A stretch of DNA of 64,000 nucleotides from Scolanthus callimorphus (lineage: Eukaryota; Cnidaria; Anthozoa; Actiniaria; Edwardsiidae): positions 310,001 to 374,000 of the forward strand of contig JAWWUD010000104.1 of assembly GCA_033964015.1 (NCBI GenBank), in the 5' to 3' direction. The notes beneath the pieces were generated by a model, which ran no database searches, was not told the DNA's origin, and worked only from the letters and a program-made list of their open reading frames with translations. The stretch's first letter is position 1; each line of letters begins with the position of its first letter. Of this stretch, positions 12,401 to 22,495 are shown piece by piece. The translations under genes were made by a program, and so were the position numbers.

Positions 12401-14632
12401 TAGTGTCACCAGTCACAGAACTGAGAAAAGTATGCCCCGGATAGATCACTTTACAAGTCAGACACCCACTCCCTCGAGGGAGTGGGAAACATGCCAAGAT
12501 CCTCAACAAGGTCCAGGCATGCCAAGATCCTCGACAAGGTCCAGGCCAAATGTAGAGTATGTCTATGATGGTAAAGCAAATTCCTAAGGTATACGATAAC
12601 CAAGCAGAACCCAAGCCCCTGAGAGCATTCTACTTATTAGACCTACTCACACTCTTTTGCCCCTCTTAATGAATTCAGCTATTGGGCTTGCCCCCTGCCC
12701 GTACATCACAGGCCAGTAGATAGAAAATCAGACAGACAGAGAGAGGCAGAGAGACAGACTTACAGCATACAGGCATGCGACTGATACTAGTAGGCAAACA
12801 GACAGGTAACGCATGGAGAGGCAGGTAGACAGACACAGACTGTTGTGGGTAGCACCCTGTAGTAAACTGTAAGTATTTCTTCTTTCATTGATCTCACCTG
12901 AACATTTTGACAATGCCAGACACTTGCAAAAGATTCTTGACTTGCTCATCTCTAACTGGGGCACACAACTGACTAAGGATACCCACAACAAATTGAGCAC
13001 AATGCTGCAAGTCTAGTGTGTCATGCTCTATTTGCTGGTGAATGTGATCTACATCAAGAACGTCTGTGATCTGAGACCTCAGGGAAGTGTGTTGAGGAAG
13101 AAGTAAGCCTAGAAGACTCTGAAATGAAAGATGAAGGAATAGAAATGACTACTTTGATAGCAATATTAAAATTGATAATTTGTGTGCCTATGGTTCATCA
13201 AGCCAGGTTATTAGTACTTAAAGTCAAAAGTACTAGAAGTCAGTTCAGTTATGGCCTTCATTGACTTGATCGGACATTGCAGGACTTTAACTGTTGTAAG
13301 TTGTTTTTAGTTGTCCTTAATAAATGTTATCCTTAATCCCACTGAGTCTTTATCACACTATTAGAAGTCACTGTGTTTCCTTTATTTTCTTTTTTTCTTA
13401 TTAGAGCTGACCTGCTCAAAGTGTTCCTCGCACTTTTATATTTCATGTAAGGAATTACTGCTGATTTTTTTGTGTGCTGCCAGTCACACCAAACATACAA
13501 ATTTATATCATTTATGGTAGCAAGAAGTAGCAAGAATTACTCACTTCTTTCAAGTCAGCTATCAGTACCAGCACATGTGAATACTCAGGTGGTGTTTGGT
13601 CAAGATCTAGTTGTAACTTGTCCCAGTATGCCTTGTGAACTATCTCAGTGATTTGCTTTTCTATCCTACATAATTAACAATAAAAATGGTTACATGATTA
13701 TGCTATGCTTGAGCATTGCTTGACAAACCATTGAACATGAAAGAGTAGCCATAAATACTGGTAGTACAGGGACATCAACCCCAGGACTTCAATAATCTGG
13801 AGACTGCCTTGAAATGGTGAAATTTCATGAAATTCTCCTGGGAGAAATACAGTAAATGTATGGCAGTTGCCTTGGATTTTTCCTGGAGATGAAGCGAAAA
13901 ATATTGAGCGAAAAATGGGAGAGTTGATGTCACTGCAAACAGATAATGACTTTAGCACATTCCACTACACAGTATAAATTGACTTTCTAGCTATTTTGAG
14001 TAACTGAATCATGACTTCTCATAATAATGCCTGTTCAAACTTTAGTAATCTCAAACTCACTAATTTCCATTGCAGAATTCAACCCATTCTCTGATATATT
14101 ATTCCATATATTTTTCTCTATGGAAAATTACCCAAAGCTCTATCTAACAATTGGTCCTAAGATACAGTAGAACTCTATTTTTCCCGTTTATTGGAAACCT
14201 TGCCCCTATTATCAAATAATTGTGATAGCTATACATCACTAAATCAGACAGCACTGAATAATATATTACTTTACGGAATATTTCTGCCAGATTATTCATT
14301 GCAGGAACAAGGAAAACTCATGATGATCAATAATAAGCTTACAGTCAAAGTAGCTAAGAACGAAAAGTGTTTTAAGATTTAGCACACGAAAGTAACGTGA
14401 AGCGATCTTAGCTAGAAACCTCTGTAGTATACGTCCTTTCGGTGATTTAAATACTCGTTAAACAAGAGGATAGGGGTAGAACTTACGAATTCTTGGGCAA
14501 TTCTTGCAGTTTGAAATCATCGTTCATGACAAGTTCATGTGCTAACGCCATGTTACTGACAATTTCTGCCATCCTTTCTTGGGGATTTTGTCCAGAATTT
14601 GGCATTTGGTGGTTGTTTTGTTGAGCTTCCAT
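6438..14632 (-). CDS. TCP11L1: TCP11-like protein 1, complete, 8 exons, 461 aa
   Basis: Exons on the minus strand: 14632-14487, 13665-13545, 13118-12898, 11922-11786, 10655-10426, 8376-8195, 7548-7406 and 6643-6438. Together they make 1386 nt, and all junctions are GT-AG with matching phases. The product is a TCP11-family protein, a soluble helical protein; TCP11 itself is linked to cAMP signalling in sperm, while the role of TCP11L1 is poorly known. Recognisable family blocks in order are SNMALAHELVMNDDF (exon 1), ITEIVHKAYWDKL (exon 2), LCAPVRDEQVK (exon 3), DVMKLDMANYHLQS and QQSIEYERTKF (exon 4), and the C-terminal YRPYYEDIIDGL (exon 8). The human protein, about 509 aa, has a longer N-terminus; here the first ATG gives a short one. 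The introns carry a SINE, a MULE-like element and several MITEs. The gene is head-to-head with MRPL21. Confidence 0.92.
6800..7228 (-). mobile_element. tRNA-derived SINE, copy 1
   Basis: Read on the minus strand, the element starts with a tRNA-like head carrying an A box (TTAGCGCAGTGGTAGAGCGC) and a B box (GGGAGTTCAAACC). It is followed by a body with TTTAACGTCCTTATCCGAG in plus orientation and ends in (ATT)n at 6800-6820. Further copies occur at 51110-51556 and, split by another element, at 54795-55400. This copy lies between exons 7 and 8 of the TCP11L1-like gene. Confidence 0.8.
8501..8938. repeat. Tandem duplication of a 220-bp inverted-repeat unit
   Basis: Units start at 8501 and 8721 with ACATTATACA-TTAATGACTGC. 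Each contains a hairpin (CTGTTTCCCGAGG against CCGAGGGAAACAG) and the CACTTAATGAC motif also found at 35180-35260. It is non-coding. Confidence 0.75.
8968..10269. mobile_element. MULE-like element, 1.3 kb, long terminal inverted repeats
   Basis: The ends are inverted copies of about 140 bp, beginning GAGTCTGCCTAATGGTCGCG and running through a GCGGGT-rich block (8968-9112 and 10136-10269). The 9-bp sequence TTATAGAAC is directly repeated at both flanks (8959-8967 and 10270-10278). Long TIRs plus a 9-bp target-site duplication are the hallmark of Mutator-like elements. No transposase is visible, so the copy is non-autonomous. It lies in the TCP11L1 intron between exons 5 and 6. Confidence 0.8.
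9342..9709. mobile_element. Second inverted-repeat element nested inside the MULE
   Basis: TTACACGAC at 9342 is mirrored by GTCGTGTAA at 9709. Inside, AAGTGCATATCACCCCTGAA is mirrored as TTCAGGGGGCGATATGCACTT. It is non-coding, and probably either a separate insertion or the fold-back core of the host element. Confidence 0.65.
10853..11112. mobile_element. MITE, 260 bp
   Basis: TATACACCTATTTCAATTAA at the left matches the reverse complement of TTAATTGAAACAGGTGTATA at the right. The match continues through GTAAAACCATGAACCATGC for roughly 55 bp of TIR. It lies in the TCP11L1 intron between exons 4 and 5. Confidence 0.75.
11528..11719. mobile_element. MITE, 190 bp
   Basis: The TIRs share ACTGGTGTTTGGT and GTCAATCAAGAC at the left, inverted at the right as GTCTTGATTGACGTC and ACCAAACACCAGT. 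It lies in the same TCP11L1 intron as the 10853-11112 element. Confidence 0.7.
13735..13960. repeat. Dispersed repeat, copy 1
   Basis: This segment is about 80% alike by eye to 52914-53135. Shared stretches are GGACATCAACCCCA, CTTGAAATGG and GGGAGAGTTGATGTC. The ends are inverted (GACATCAACCCC and GAGTTGATGTC), so it is probably a MITE. It sits in TCP11L1 intron 1. Confidence 0.6.
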
Positions 14633-15210
14633 GATAAAATATCAATTAAGGGTCCTTTCTGAAAGGTTTCACGTCGACTAGAAGTCAAAAACAGGAATAA
14701 AATACGATAGAACTAAATATGTCGACTGCCTTTCGAAGTCTCTAAGAATTTCTAAACAATAACAAGACAATGCGCATGCGTGCGTATCAATCGTATGGAA
14801 ATTTATGCTAATTATGCTAACTGTCTAGCGATATTGATCGTCAAATAAATTTTAAAATTTGTCGATTTTTTTTTCACACAGAAATGAAGTTCAATCGAAC
14901 TAACTCTTGTAATATCATTTTCTTTCTTTTTTTCTATTGCTTGTTTAAAGTTTCGAGCGATTCTGGGCGATTTTCGTGACTCGAGATTTTCGTGACTCGT
15001 GAAGTTACGAAGTGTAAAACGCAAACTAGATGCATGGACATTGTTGGGTCTGGACGGTGTTCTACTCATTCATAATATCGGCAATAGATTTATTTAAATT
15101 GAAATAATGAAAAAAGAAAAGAAAATGGAAATGGTAAAAATTAACTTTGTCAGCGGCAATGCGCATGAAAACATTCTCGGCCAGGAGACTAGGAACTAGT
15201 GAATTCCAAA
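14633..15210. promoter_or_regulatory. Probable bidirectional promoter
   Basis: Only 578 bp separate the ATG of TCP11L1 (minus, 14632) from the ATG of MRPL21 (plus, 15211). Both genes are housekeeping-like, so a shared promoter is inferred from the spacing. I see no clear TATA box. GCGCATGCGTGCG near 14771 and GCAATGCGCATG near 15155 resemble NRF1-type GCGCATGCGC sites, which are common in nuclear genes for mitochondrial proteins. Both 5' UTRs must also fit in this interval. Confidence 0.55.
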
Positions 15211-18200
15211 ATGGCGGCTCGAAGTGTTCTGCGATGTGCGAATTTAGTCAAAATTGGAGCAACATTAACAAGAAATGCGGCGCGAAAATCTACTGTAGAA
15301 GGTAAAATACAATTGAAATAGTGTTGTAGAAGAAGATTGTAGCGTTGAAATTCCTGATCTTTCTGAGTTGCTGAAAATAAGCACGTTTAACGTTAAAAAT
15401 GACAAGGGTTCTTGATGTTTCTCAGTGTTGGCGTCTAAACATGTGTTTGACTGAGAAAAAATCGAAATGTGCCACAGCACGAACATTGAACATGTATACT
15501 CCCAAAAGAGCTATGGTTTCCATAGTTTTATGCAGTTCACGCAGCAGATACTAATAAAAACAATCATTCTCTGTTTTCTTCTCTCACTGTAGGTCTTGCT
15601 TCAAACGCTAGAAAATTGCAGTCGGCTAGAACAAGTTTATTAGTAAACAGCAATATCACCAAGAATGGGTAATTATACACATGCATATTATAAACTGCTT
15701 TTGAAATTTAGACTGCATGGAGCATTTAGTAGGTTCCCCTGAGCAATCTCAAAAGCAGTATTACATAACACAGGGCCCAACATTGCAACCTAGTCACCAA
15801 ATAGCGATCTCCCTTTAGGGCTTGACTTTCCAAAGAATATTTAACACATAATAAAAAAAATTGGGCGACAAGATTGTGCACGGCCTAAAGAAAAAATACA
15901 CGTGGCTGGCTGACTAATTGTTCTCATCAGAAAGCTTGCTTTCTCTAGCTGGGTCAGCTTGTTTATTATTCTCTTGTTAAGTGCAAACTCCCATTTGTCA
16001 AAGATTATTGGCTACATTGCCCCTACTTGATTTCTTAAAACAAACTTGTTTTTTCTTCTTCTTCTTCAATATGGGCCCATGTCCTTATACCTTGAATATG
16101 ATTATGCCTGGTGACATATTTGGTGACATATTTATGAGCAGAATCATCTGCATTTTACTGGTTGCTTCTAGTGGTGCATGATGTATTATTGATTGCATGA
16201 TTCTTTCTCTAGTTTTAGGAATTTCACAGCTGTGGCAGCAGCACAACAGATTATAGGAGATCCATTGGCCCTCATTGGGAATGTAGACATCCGTAACCCC
16301 TCAAGTTCATCATCCACCTCATTAACAGAAGCTGGGTCAGATGAGGATGACGAGCAAAATTGTATATCCCGTTCTTCATTGAGTATGTTTACTTCCCGCT
16401 CATGCCAATCATGAATCATGAGCCATCCACTAGCCAACATCAGGCTTTGTTTGCAAACTCCATCTTACTCCTTCCATTATCAAAATAGTGTTACCTGTTG
16501 CCTATTTGTATGTCTAGTAACCGTGCCCCTCAGTGACAAAAGAACAAAATGAAGGGCCTCGTGCGACTGTGGCTTCCTTCTTTTGTTACTTGTTCCTTGT
16601 TCCTTGAGGTGCTTGGTCCAAGGTACTCCACATACGGTATTAGCAAAGTCATGTATTAGCAATGTCATTGCATTGGCTTTTGGATACAGTATGTCAAGGC
16701 TTTGTGAAAGTTGCCCATTGTACTCCTACCGTACATGTATATCGTATTTCTGGGGAAAAAACTCATGGGGCTTGTGTCCCCAGCTCCTCAGGTGCTATGA
16801 CTCTGTTGGGATTTAAACCCATGACCGTGGATGCAATTAAAGATGGTGTCACTCTTTTTTATGGCATCATGCTATGATCTATTCTATGCTTTGAGCAGTA
16901 TCATTAGCCATTTGGCCAATCAACACAATATACTTATTTAGTGTTGTTGTTTCTGCCTTGTAGATGTCATTTCCAAAGTGCAAGATCAGATGCTCAAGGG
17001 TCAGACAAGTGGGAAGATTTTTGCTGTAGTTCATATTGGTAAGCTGATTAGTATTATTATTCAGCCATGCCACTATCTCAATTCTGATTGGCTAAGAGTA
17101 CACAGCGAAAGCATGTTGGCGCGCAGTTCGTGACGTCAAACTCCAGACATTAGGATTGATGCACTCTAATGACGTCACAACGCAGCCAATTGGTTTGGCC
17201 GCCATCTTGGTTTTCATTTCGAAAGCGAAAGCCAATTTTGCCAATATTCTCGTTGAATCTGCTATGCTTTTTGCCGAGAGATCATTGCTCAGGATATCTA
17301 AACATCAACAATGGCTATTTGAATTGAATACGAAGGGGAAAATACTAATGGACGTAAGCTGAAGTTCAGCTTCGCTTCGGCAGATAGCACAAACCTCAGC
17401 GTTGACAAATCTAACTATCATGCTCAACCTCATCCAATAAGTGTTAAATAGTTCACAAGAAAGGTTTGCCATGACAAAGAATGTATATATTCTGGGGTTT
17501 CAGCTGTTGAGGCAGAGTATTTTGTGTGGTAGCAATGGTTTCAGAGAACCTACAGTATGATAAATTTTAAATATTTTCTGCTTCCATTTAGGTGGTCGCC
17601 AGTTCAAGATAACTGTAAATGATACAATTACCATACATAGAATAGATGCTGATATGGGAAACAGGATACGACTGGAGAAGGTGAAAAGTACAACATTCTT
17701 TGTGGCCAAATAAAAGTAATAATTTGTTCTTCTTTGTAACAACCTTTGTATGTTTATGGCAAGTGAAATGAATGAGTTCTTTTCAAAGGCATACATACTG
17801 GGTACAAATTAGGTTAGATTGCTGCTTCCAGACAATTTTTTCATGAGACCTTGGACGTGAAAATGTACAGACCTGAGGTGTACTATCACTAAATTAAACA
17901 ACCTCAAAGGAAGGTGCCCACTTAACTGCATACCACATAGAATCCTTAATGATTAATTTCTTTTCTGGTGGAAATCGAGAAGAAGATATTATATGATTCA
18001 GTCGGTAGATTCTGCCAAAAATAACACTCAGAAAGGCAATATCGCCCTCCTCGCTGTGTGACTCGTGCAATCATTTTTTTCATGCTATTTTCTTAGCGGA
18101 ATCTAGCCTCCTGAAGCTTTGAATAATCCTAGAATTCCACACTACAAAAAATGTACCAGTGGAGCCAATATGATTACATTGTATATGTTATTTTGATTTC

Positions 18201-19135
18201 ACTCTCATTCGATTGATGTGGCATTCTTAAGTTGTTATCATCCTGTGCATTTCTCTAGAATAGGTAATATCTGATATGATGATCTTTAAGCAGCATTGTA
18301 TATTATTAACTTGCCTTGCCGATCCTCATCCATCTGATAGAATGTGCTCTACCAATTATTTTATAATGAATAGGTTCTTCTTGTTGGCGGTGAAAACTTT
18401 ACAGTGATTGGAAGACCTCTCTTGGAGTAAGTATCCCTTTTTCTGGCCTTCTGATATTTCGCACGGGTGCGGGCCCGCGAAATTTAAGTACATCCGCAAA
18501 ATTCACAAAAGTCTGCGAAATCCCGCGTAATTTGCCAGAATTTTGCAAAACGTCCGTGAAATGACGCAGAATTTGCCAGGAATTTTTGCAAAATACATAC
18601 CATGGAACTACAACAAACGCTTGTCACAGTTATTGGGGTCGTTTTTATGCCATAAAGTCCAAATGTGTCGGAAAATTGCCTTGAAAACCTATTCACGACA
18701 AAAAACGCATTAAACTTGTAAAAGTCGCGTGAATTTGAGAATTCTGTATTCCTTTTTAGCAAGCACGATAGATCATTCAAGATATCACCTCATTTTATTG
18801 AGGAAGATCTTTTTAGCCGCTTGAATCACCAAAATTTTCCGTGAAATCACCTATTTTTTTCCGCGAAATTCCCGCAAAATACACCTTAAAATCCCGCAAA
18901 ATTCGGTGTTTTTTTCTGCGAAATATGAGCAAGCCTGTTTTTTTTTTTCTGCATGTGGGATTTTAGATACAGTATCTGTGTGTGTGATTACGTAGGCAGA
19001 AGTAAAATACAGTTTTGCCAAAAACCCCTGTAAATTTAAAATAAAACATGGTTATGATTTCAGATAATATTCATACTTGCTCTATTGATAGAAACAAGAT
19101 GTGACCTGTAAACCTTGGAATTTGTTTTTCAGTGA

Positions 19136-19166
<31 letters not shown>

Positions 19167-20249
19167 TGAGGATTGCATTTGCTCCTACCCCTTTGAATTT
19201 CTATTATAGAACCAGGGTTTATAGCATGTTGCACACTTTCTTTCATGTCTTAGGAGAGAACTTGTGTCTGTGGAAGCAACTGTGATAGAGAAGACCAAAA
19301 CCGCTAAAGTGATTGTATTCAAGAAGAAAAGAAGAAAAGGCTACAAGAGAACAAGAGGTGAGGCATCTCAAGCTGTAAAATGCATATGATGCGAAGCTTT
19401 ATAAATAAACACGTTATATCTCTTTTGAAAAATAAACACTTTATCTGTCTTTTGATCAAGACAGGAAATGAATTCTCAAACATGATCAGCATGTTATTAA
19501 ACATATATTTTAAGGCAGCTGCTAGCAAACTTCCACAATCTGTGTTGTTTTCATGCTGTATTGTCAAAGGAACATGATTTGTTTAACCTACTCTAGAAAC
19601 AGCAGTGGCGGATCCAGGAATTTTAGAGGGGGGTTCACTTTTGCTGATGAAGTAAAAATAGAGGTATACCAATCCTTCTCTTTTGTCCGTGGCCCTCTCA
19701 CAAGGGAAAACCATGGTTGCTACATCATGAATTTAATATACTGCTATACATTGGGCGACATAAAAGAAAAGAACCACTATGAAATGACAAAAGGTCTTTA
19801 GCGAACCGATCCCCCAAAAATCGGTTCGTTGGGAGAGGGGAGTTCATTTGCACCCTATGAACCCACCTGGATCCGCGCCTGAACAGTAACTTACTCAGTA
19901 TAACAAATAAATCAGTTTCTGTGAATTTGAGCAGACCAGTTCTATCACCTTATTAATTAATATTTTTTTCGAAAGCGTTCTCTGAAACAATCTTTCTAAG
20001 AATCTCAGAGCTTAAAATGTGAAACCTGTCAGTGACCTTTGTGGTAGCTAAACATGGATTAACTGTTGCTTCAGTGATTGCAGAATTATGAAAACTGCTG
20101 TAAATGGGATCACTAATTTTTCTGCTAAACAATAATATGCATTTGTTTCAGGTCATAGACAAGATATTACAGTTCTAAGGATAAACGACATTTCTGTAAG
20201 CCCTTCACAACTGTCTGCTGCTACTTCACTTGCCAAAGTTTTTTGTTGA
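15211..20249 (+). CDS. MRPL21: Mitochondrial ribosomal protein L21 (bL21m), complete, 8 exons, 251 aa
   Basis: Exons: 15211-15301, 15593-15668, 16213-16382, 16964-17038, 17592-17680, 18374-18426, 19254-19357 and 20152-20249. The sum is 756 nt, all junctions are GT-AG and phases match. The product is a large-subunit protein of the mitochondrial ribosome. Family blocks are [16 protein letters not shown] (exons 4-5), [21 protein letters not shown] (broken by an exon border) and [20 protein letters not shown] (exons 7-8), the conserved rRNA-binding region of L21. The N-terminus ([12 protein letters not shown], with several Arg and no acidic residue for about 30 positions) looks like a mitochondrial targeting peptide. 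Exon 3 encodes a Ser-rich and acidic insert before the L21 fold, which helps explain a length above the human protein (about 205 aa). A second in-frame acceptor lies 6 nt inside exon 3. Confidence 0.95.
18455..18935. repeat. Degenerate repeat rich in CGCGAAATTT / CCGCAAAATT
   Basis: The segment has many short copies of CGCGAAAT, CCGCAAAAT and GCGAAATCCCGC in one strand sense, from TTTCGCACGGG at the left to CTGCGAAATAT at the right. It is non-coding and lies in MRPL21 intron 6. It is probably an old transposon with inner repeats. Confidence 0.5.
19139..19166. repeat. (AT)n microsatellite
   Basis: About 14 uninterrupted AT units in MRPL21 intron 6. Confidence 0.9.
19603..19881. mobile_element. 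hAT-like non-autonomous element, 279 bp
   Basis: CAGTGGCGGATCCAGG at the left is mirrored by CCTGGATCCGCGCCTG at the right. Termini of the CAG-x-GGCGGATCCAGG kind are typical of hAT-derived MITEs in many animals. It lies in MRPL21 intron 7. Confidence 0.75.
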
Positions 20250-20544
20250 GGACATGGGTGTTCGTTTTCCGCCCAAACCCAAGAGAAACCCAACGTGATG
20301 ACTTTAATTTTTAAGTGAACAAATTAAGAGGATACGAAATGAGTATTTAATTAATGAGTATTAATTAAATGAGTATAACCTAACAAGAAGATCATGGAAC
20401 GTTTGTCTGTGGAAATTTGATGTTCGCAACAAATATTACCACGCTTGAGGGCTTAGAGCTAAAAACGTTACATCACGACCCAGGTTTGTTTTTTTCGACT
20501 TTGTTGGTTCTGCCAATCAAACCATTTGAGCCATGAAACCAGGG

Positions 20545-20815
20545 TTCCTACGCGTCCTGGAGATACTAGAATATCCTGGATTTTCATTTCCTTCCTGGAA
20601 AGTCCTGGAATCGTAAGGAAAATGTTGGAAAACGCCTGGAACAATGTTTCAACTCAAATGTGGTTGAATCAGTCAGTTTCTTGAATCTGATTTTTGGGCT
20701 GCACTTATGACATCCTCCAGACTTCTTTTGTTGGGGGGAGGGTTCATATCTACCCAATAAAAACGCCTAGAAAACTCCTGGAAAATCCTGGATTTTTGTC
20801 ATTCAGAAAGCATAC
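20545..20815. repeat. Dispersed repeat, copy 1 of 3
   Basis: The stretch contains TCCTGGATTTTCATTTCCTT, CAACTCAAATGTGG and TTGAATCAGTCAGTTTC. The same blocks recur at 25040-25200 and 25255-25520. It is non-coding. Confidence 0.7.
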
Positions 20816-21080
20816 GAACCTTGTGAAACTCTTGCCCTGTTTCGCCTAGTGCAGTCAACTGGCTTCCCTCTGAACGAGAACCAGACAACGTCGCGACAAA
20901 AAGCCAGACGACTGCACTAGGCAAAACAGGGCACGAATTAGACTGGTGCGAACCTTGTGAAACTCTTGCCCTATTTCGCCTAGTGCAGTCAACTGGCTTC
21001 CCTCTGAACTAGAACCAGACAACGTCGCGACTGAAAGCCAGGCGACTGCACTAGGCAAAACAGGGCACGAATCAGACTGG
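20816..21080. repeat. Tandem pair of 130-bp hairpin units
   Basis: Two nearly identical units (20816-20946 and 20947-21080) each begin GAACCTTGTGAAACTCTTGC. Each contains CGCCTAGTGCAGTC inverted as GACTGCACTAGGC, so each can fold into a hairpin. This is likely a duplicated MITE. Confidence 0.75.
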
Positions 21081-21865
21081 CTCAAAAGATTTGACAGTTG
21101 GTGTAAAACAAATCGATGTTTCGAAAACGCGGGTCGCAATAACATCAAATTTGCAAGGAAAACTATCGAACATAGTGCCTGAAATAGGAGTGCTCTATTG
21201 CTAAATTCTGATCAAAACGCTTGGAATAGTCGGCTACTAGAAATGACAAAGAAGTCACTGATCCTCACTTTCAAATCTTCGATTCAGAGAGACTTGTTCG
21301 GTATTAGGTGTTTCTATTTCTATGGTGTTTCTATTTCTATTTGGTGTTTCTATTTCTATGTTGTACCAAATTGACTTCAAGAGTTCACCGACAGAGGGTG
21401 CAGGTTGAAGTGGTCACTCCCAATTAAAATACGTACTGTAATCACTATCAAAACCGGAATTGCTTAATTGTCAGAATATGAAACAATATATTTTTAATCA
21501 GAACACAATTTAGGGTCTCACTTTAGCCAAGTTTTTGCAATGTCATGCTGCCATCACACTTCCTTGCATCTATCAATGGTCTTTTTTGTTCAATTGAAAA
21601 AAAGCAAGAATAAAGTTTTTTTATTAGTGTATCTGCTGCTCAATTTAATTACAAGTGTAAAATAAAATACATGCTACCTTCCTTTAAACTAGGGTGATGT
21701 TTCTCTTTCTCATTTTTTTTTTTTTTAAACTTGAAACCGCCACATCGAGACAGTTCCCGCTATCTTGTCGCGCTCGCTTACTATCAAGTAAACAACCACG
21801 TATAACCTAGAAATTTAGCATGAACAGGTTGTTCTTTTTGCGCTGTTCCATAAAAAATTTGTACC

Positions 21866-22158
21866 CCCTATCGAGGAACTCCAAATTTTCAGAAAAATAC
21901 TCTACCCCTGTGGAAATTCCAGACTTCTGTACAACCCCTGTGGAAATTCCTCATTCTCTTGTGTGCCTGTGGAAATTCCACAGTTGCAAATGAATACCCT
22001 GTGGAAATTCCAGGGTAGAATGGATGGCCCTGTGGAAATTCCAGGGTCAAAATCACGGACCCAGTGGAAATTCCAGGGTCAAAATCGCGGACCCTGTGGA
22101 AATTCCAGGGCCAAACCAAACACAGCGACCCTGTGGAATTTCCAGGTTCCTCGATAGG
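21866..22158. repeat. Inverted-repeat-bounded palindromic minisatellite
   Basis: CCCCCTATCGAGGAAC at 21866 is mirrored by GTTCCTCGATAGGGGG at 22158. Between them are about nine units of 25-35 bp built on CCTGTGGAAATTCCAGGGT. See also the related array at 23735-24290. Confidence 0.8.
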
Positions 22159-22452
22159 GGGGGGGGATTGTATGGACTATCTTCGCCTGTCAGGTTGTAA
22201 TACGCGGTCTTTTACAGTAGTAGAATCTTTCATAGTTACTTTACTGCTACCGGACGGGTATATAAATCCTCTGTCTAATAAATCCTCTCAGGATTTCCAA
22301 AAATTGTTACAAACTTCTTGAGTTGGTTTCGTGGTCCTCTCCTCTCCAGTTGATATTCCTGTACTTTTAAGGGTACCTGAAGATATTCCTGGAATATTTG
22401 TGTCCGGCTGCTTCGAAAGATCAAGCCAATCCGCCGCTTGATTTGCTTTCTC

Positions 22453-22458
22453 TTTATT
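22453..22458 (-). terminator. Likely polyadenylation signal of gene A
   Basis: AATAAA on the minus strand about 40 nt past the gene A stop at 22496-22498. Confidence 0.5.
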
Positions 22459-22495
22459 TTTGAGTTTCTAACCGCGAGAGCGCGCTCTTTTTAGC

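Larger units (their letters stand above)
20250..22495. other. Convergent intergenic region, MRPL21 to gene A, repeat-filled
   Basis: Downstream of MRPL21 there is a TCCTGG-rich dispersed repeat, a tandem hairpin pair and a TIR-bounded palindromic array, listed separately. AT-rich 3' UTR sequence of MRPL21 is likely just after 20250. No exon is recognised. Confidence 0.5.
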
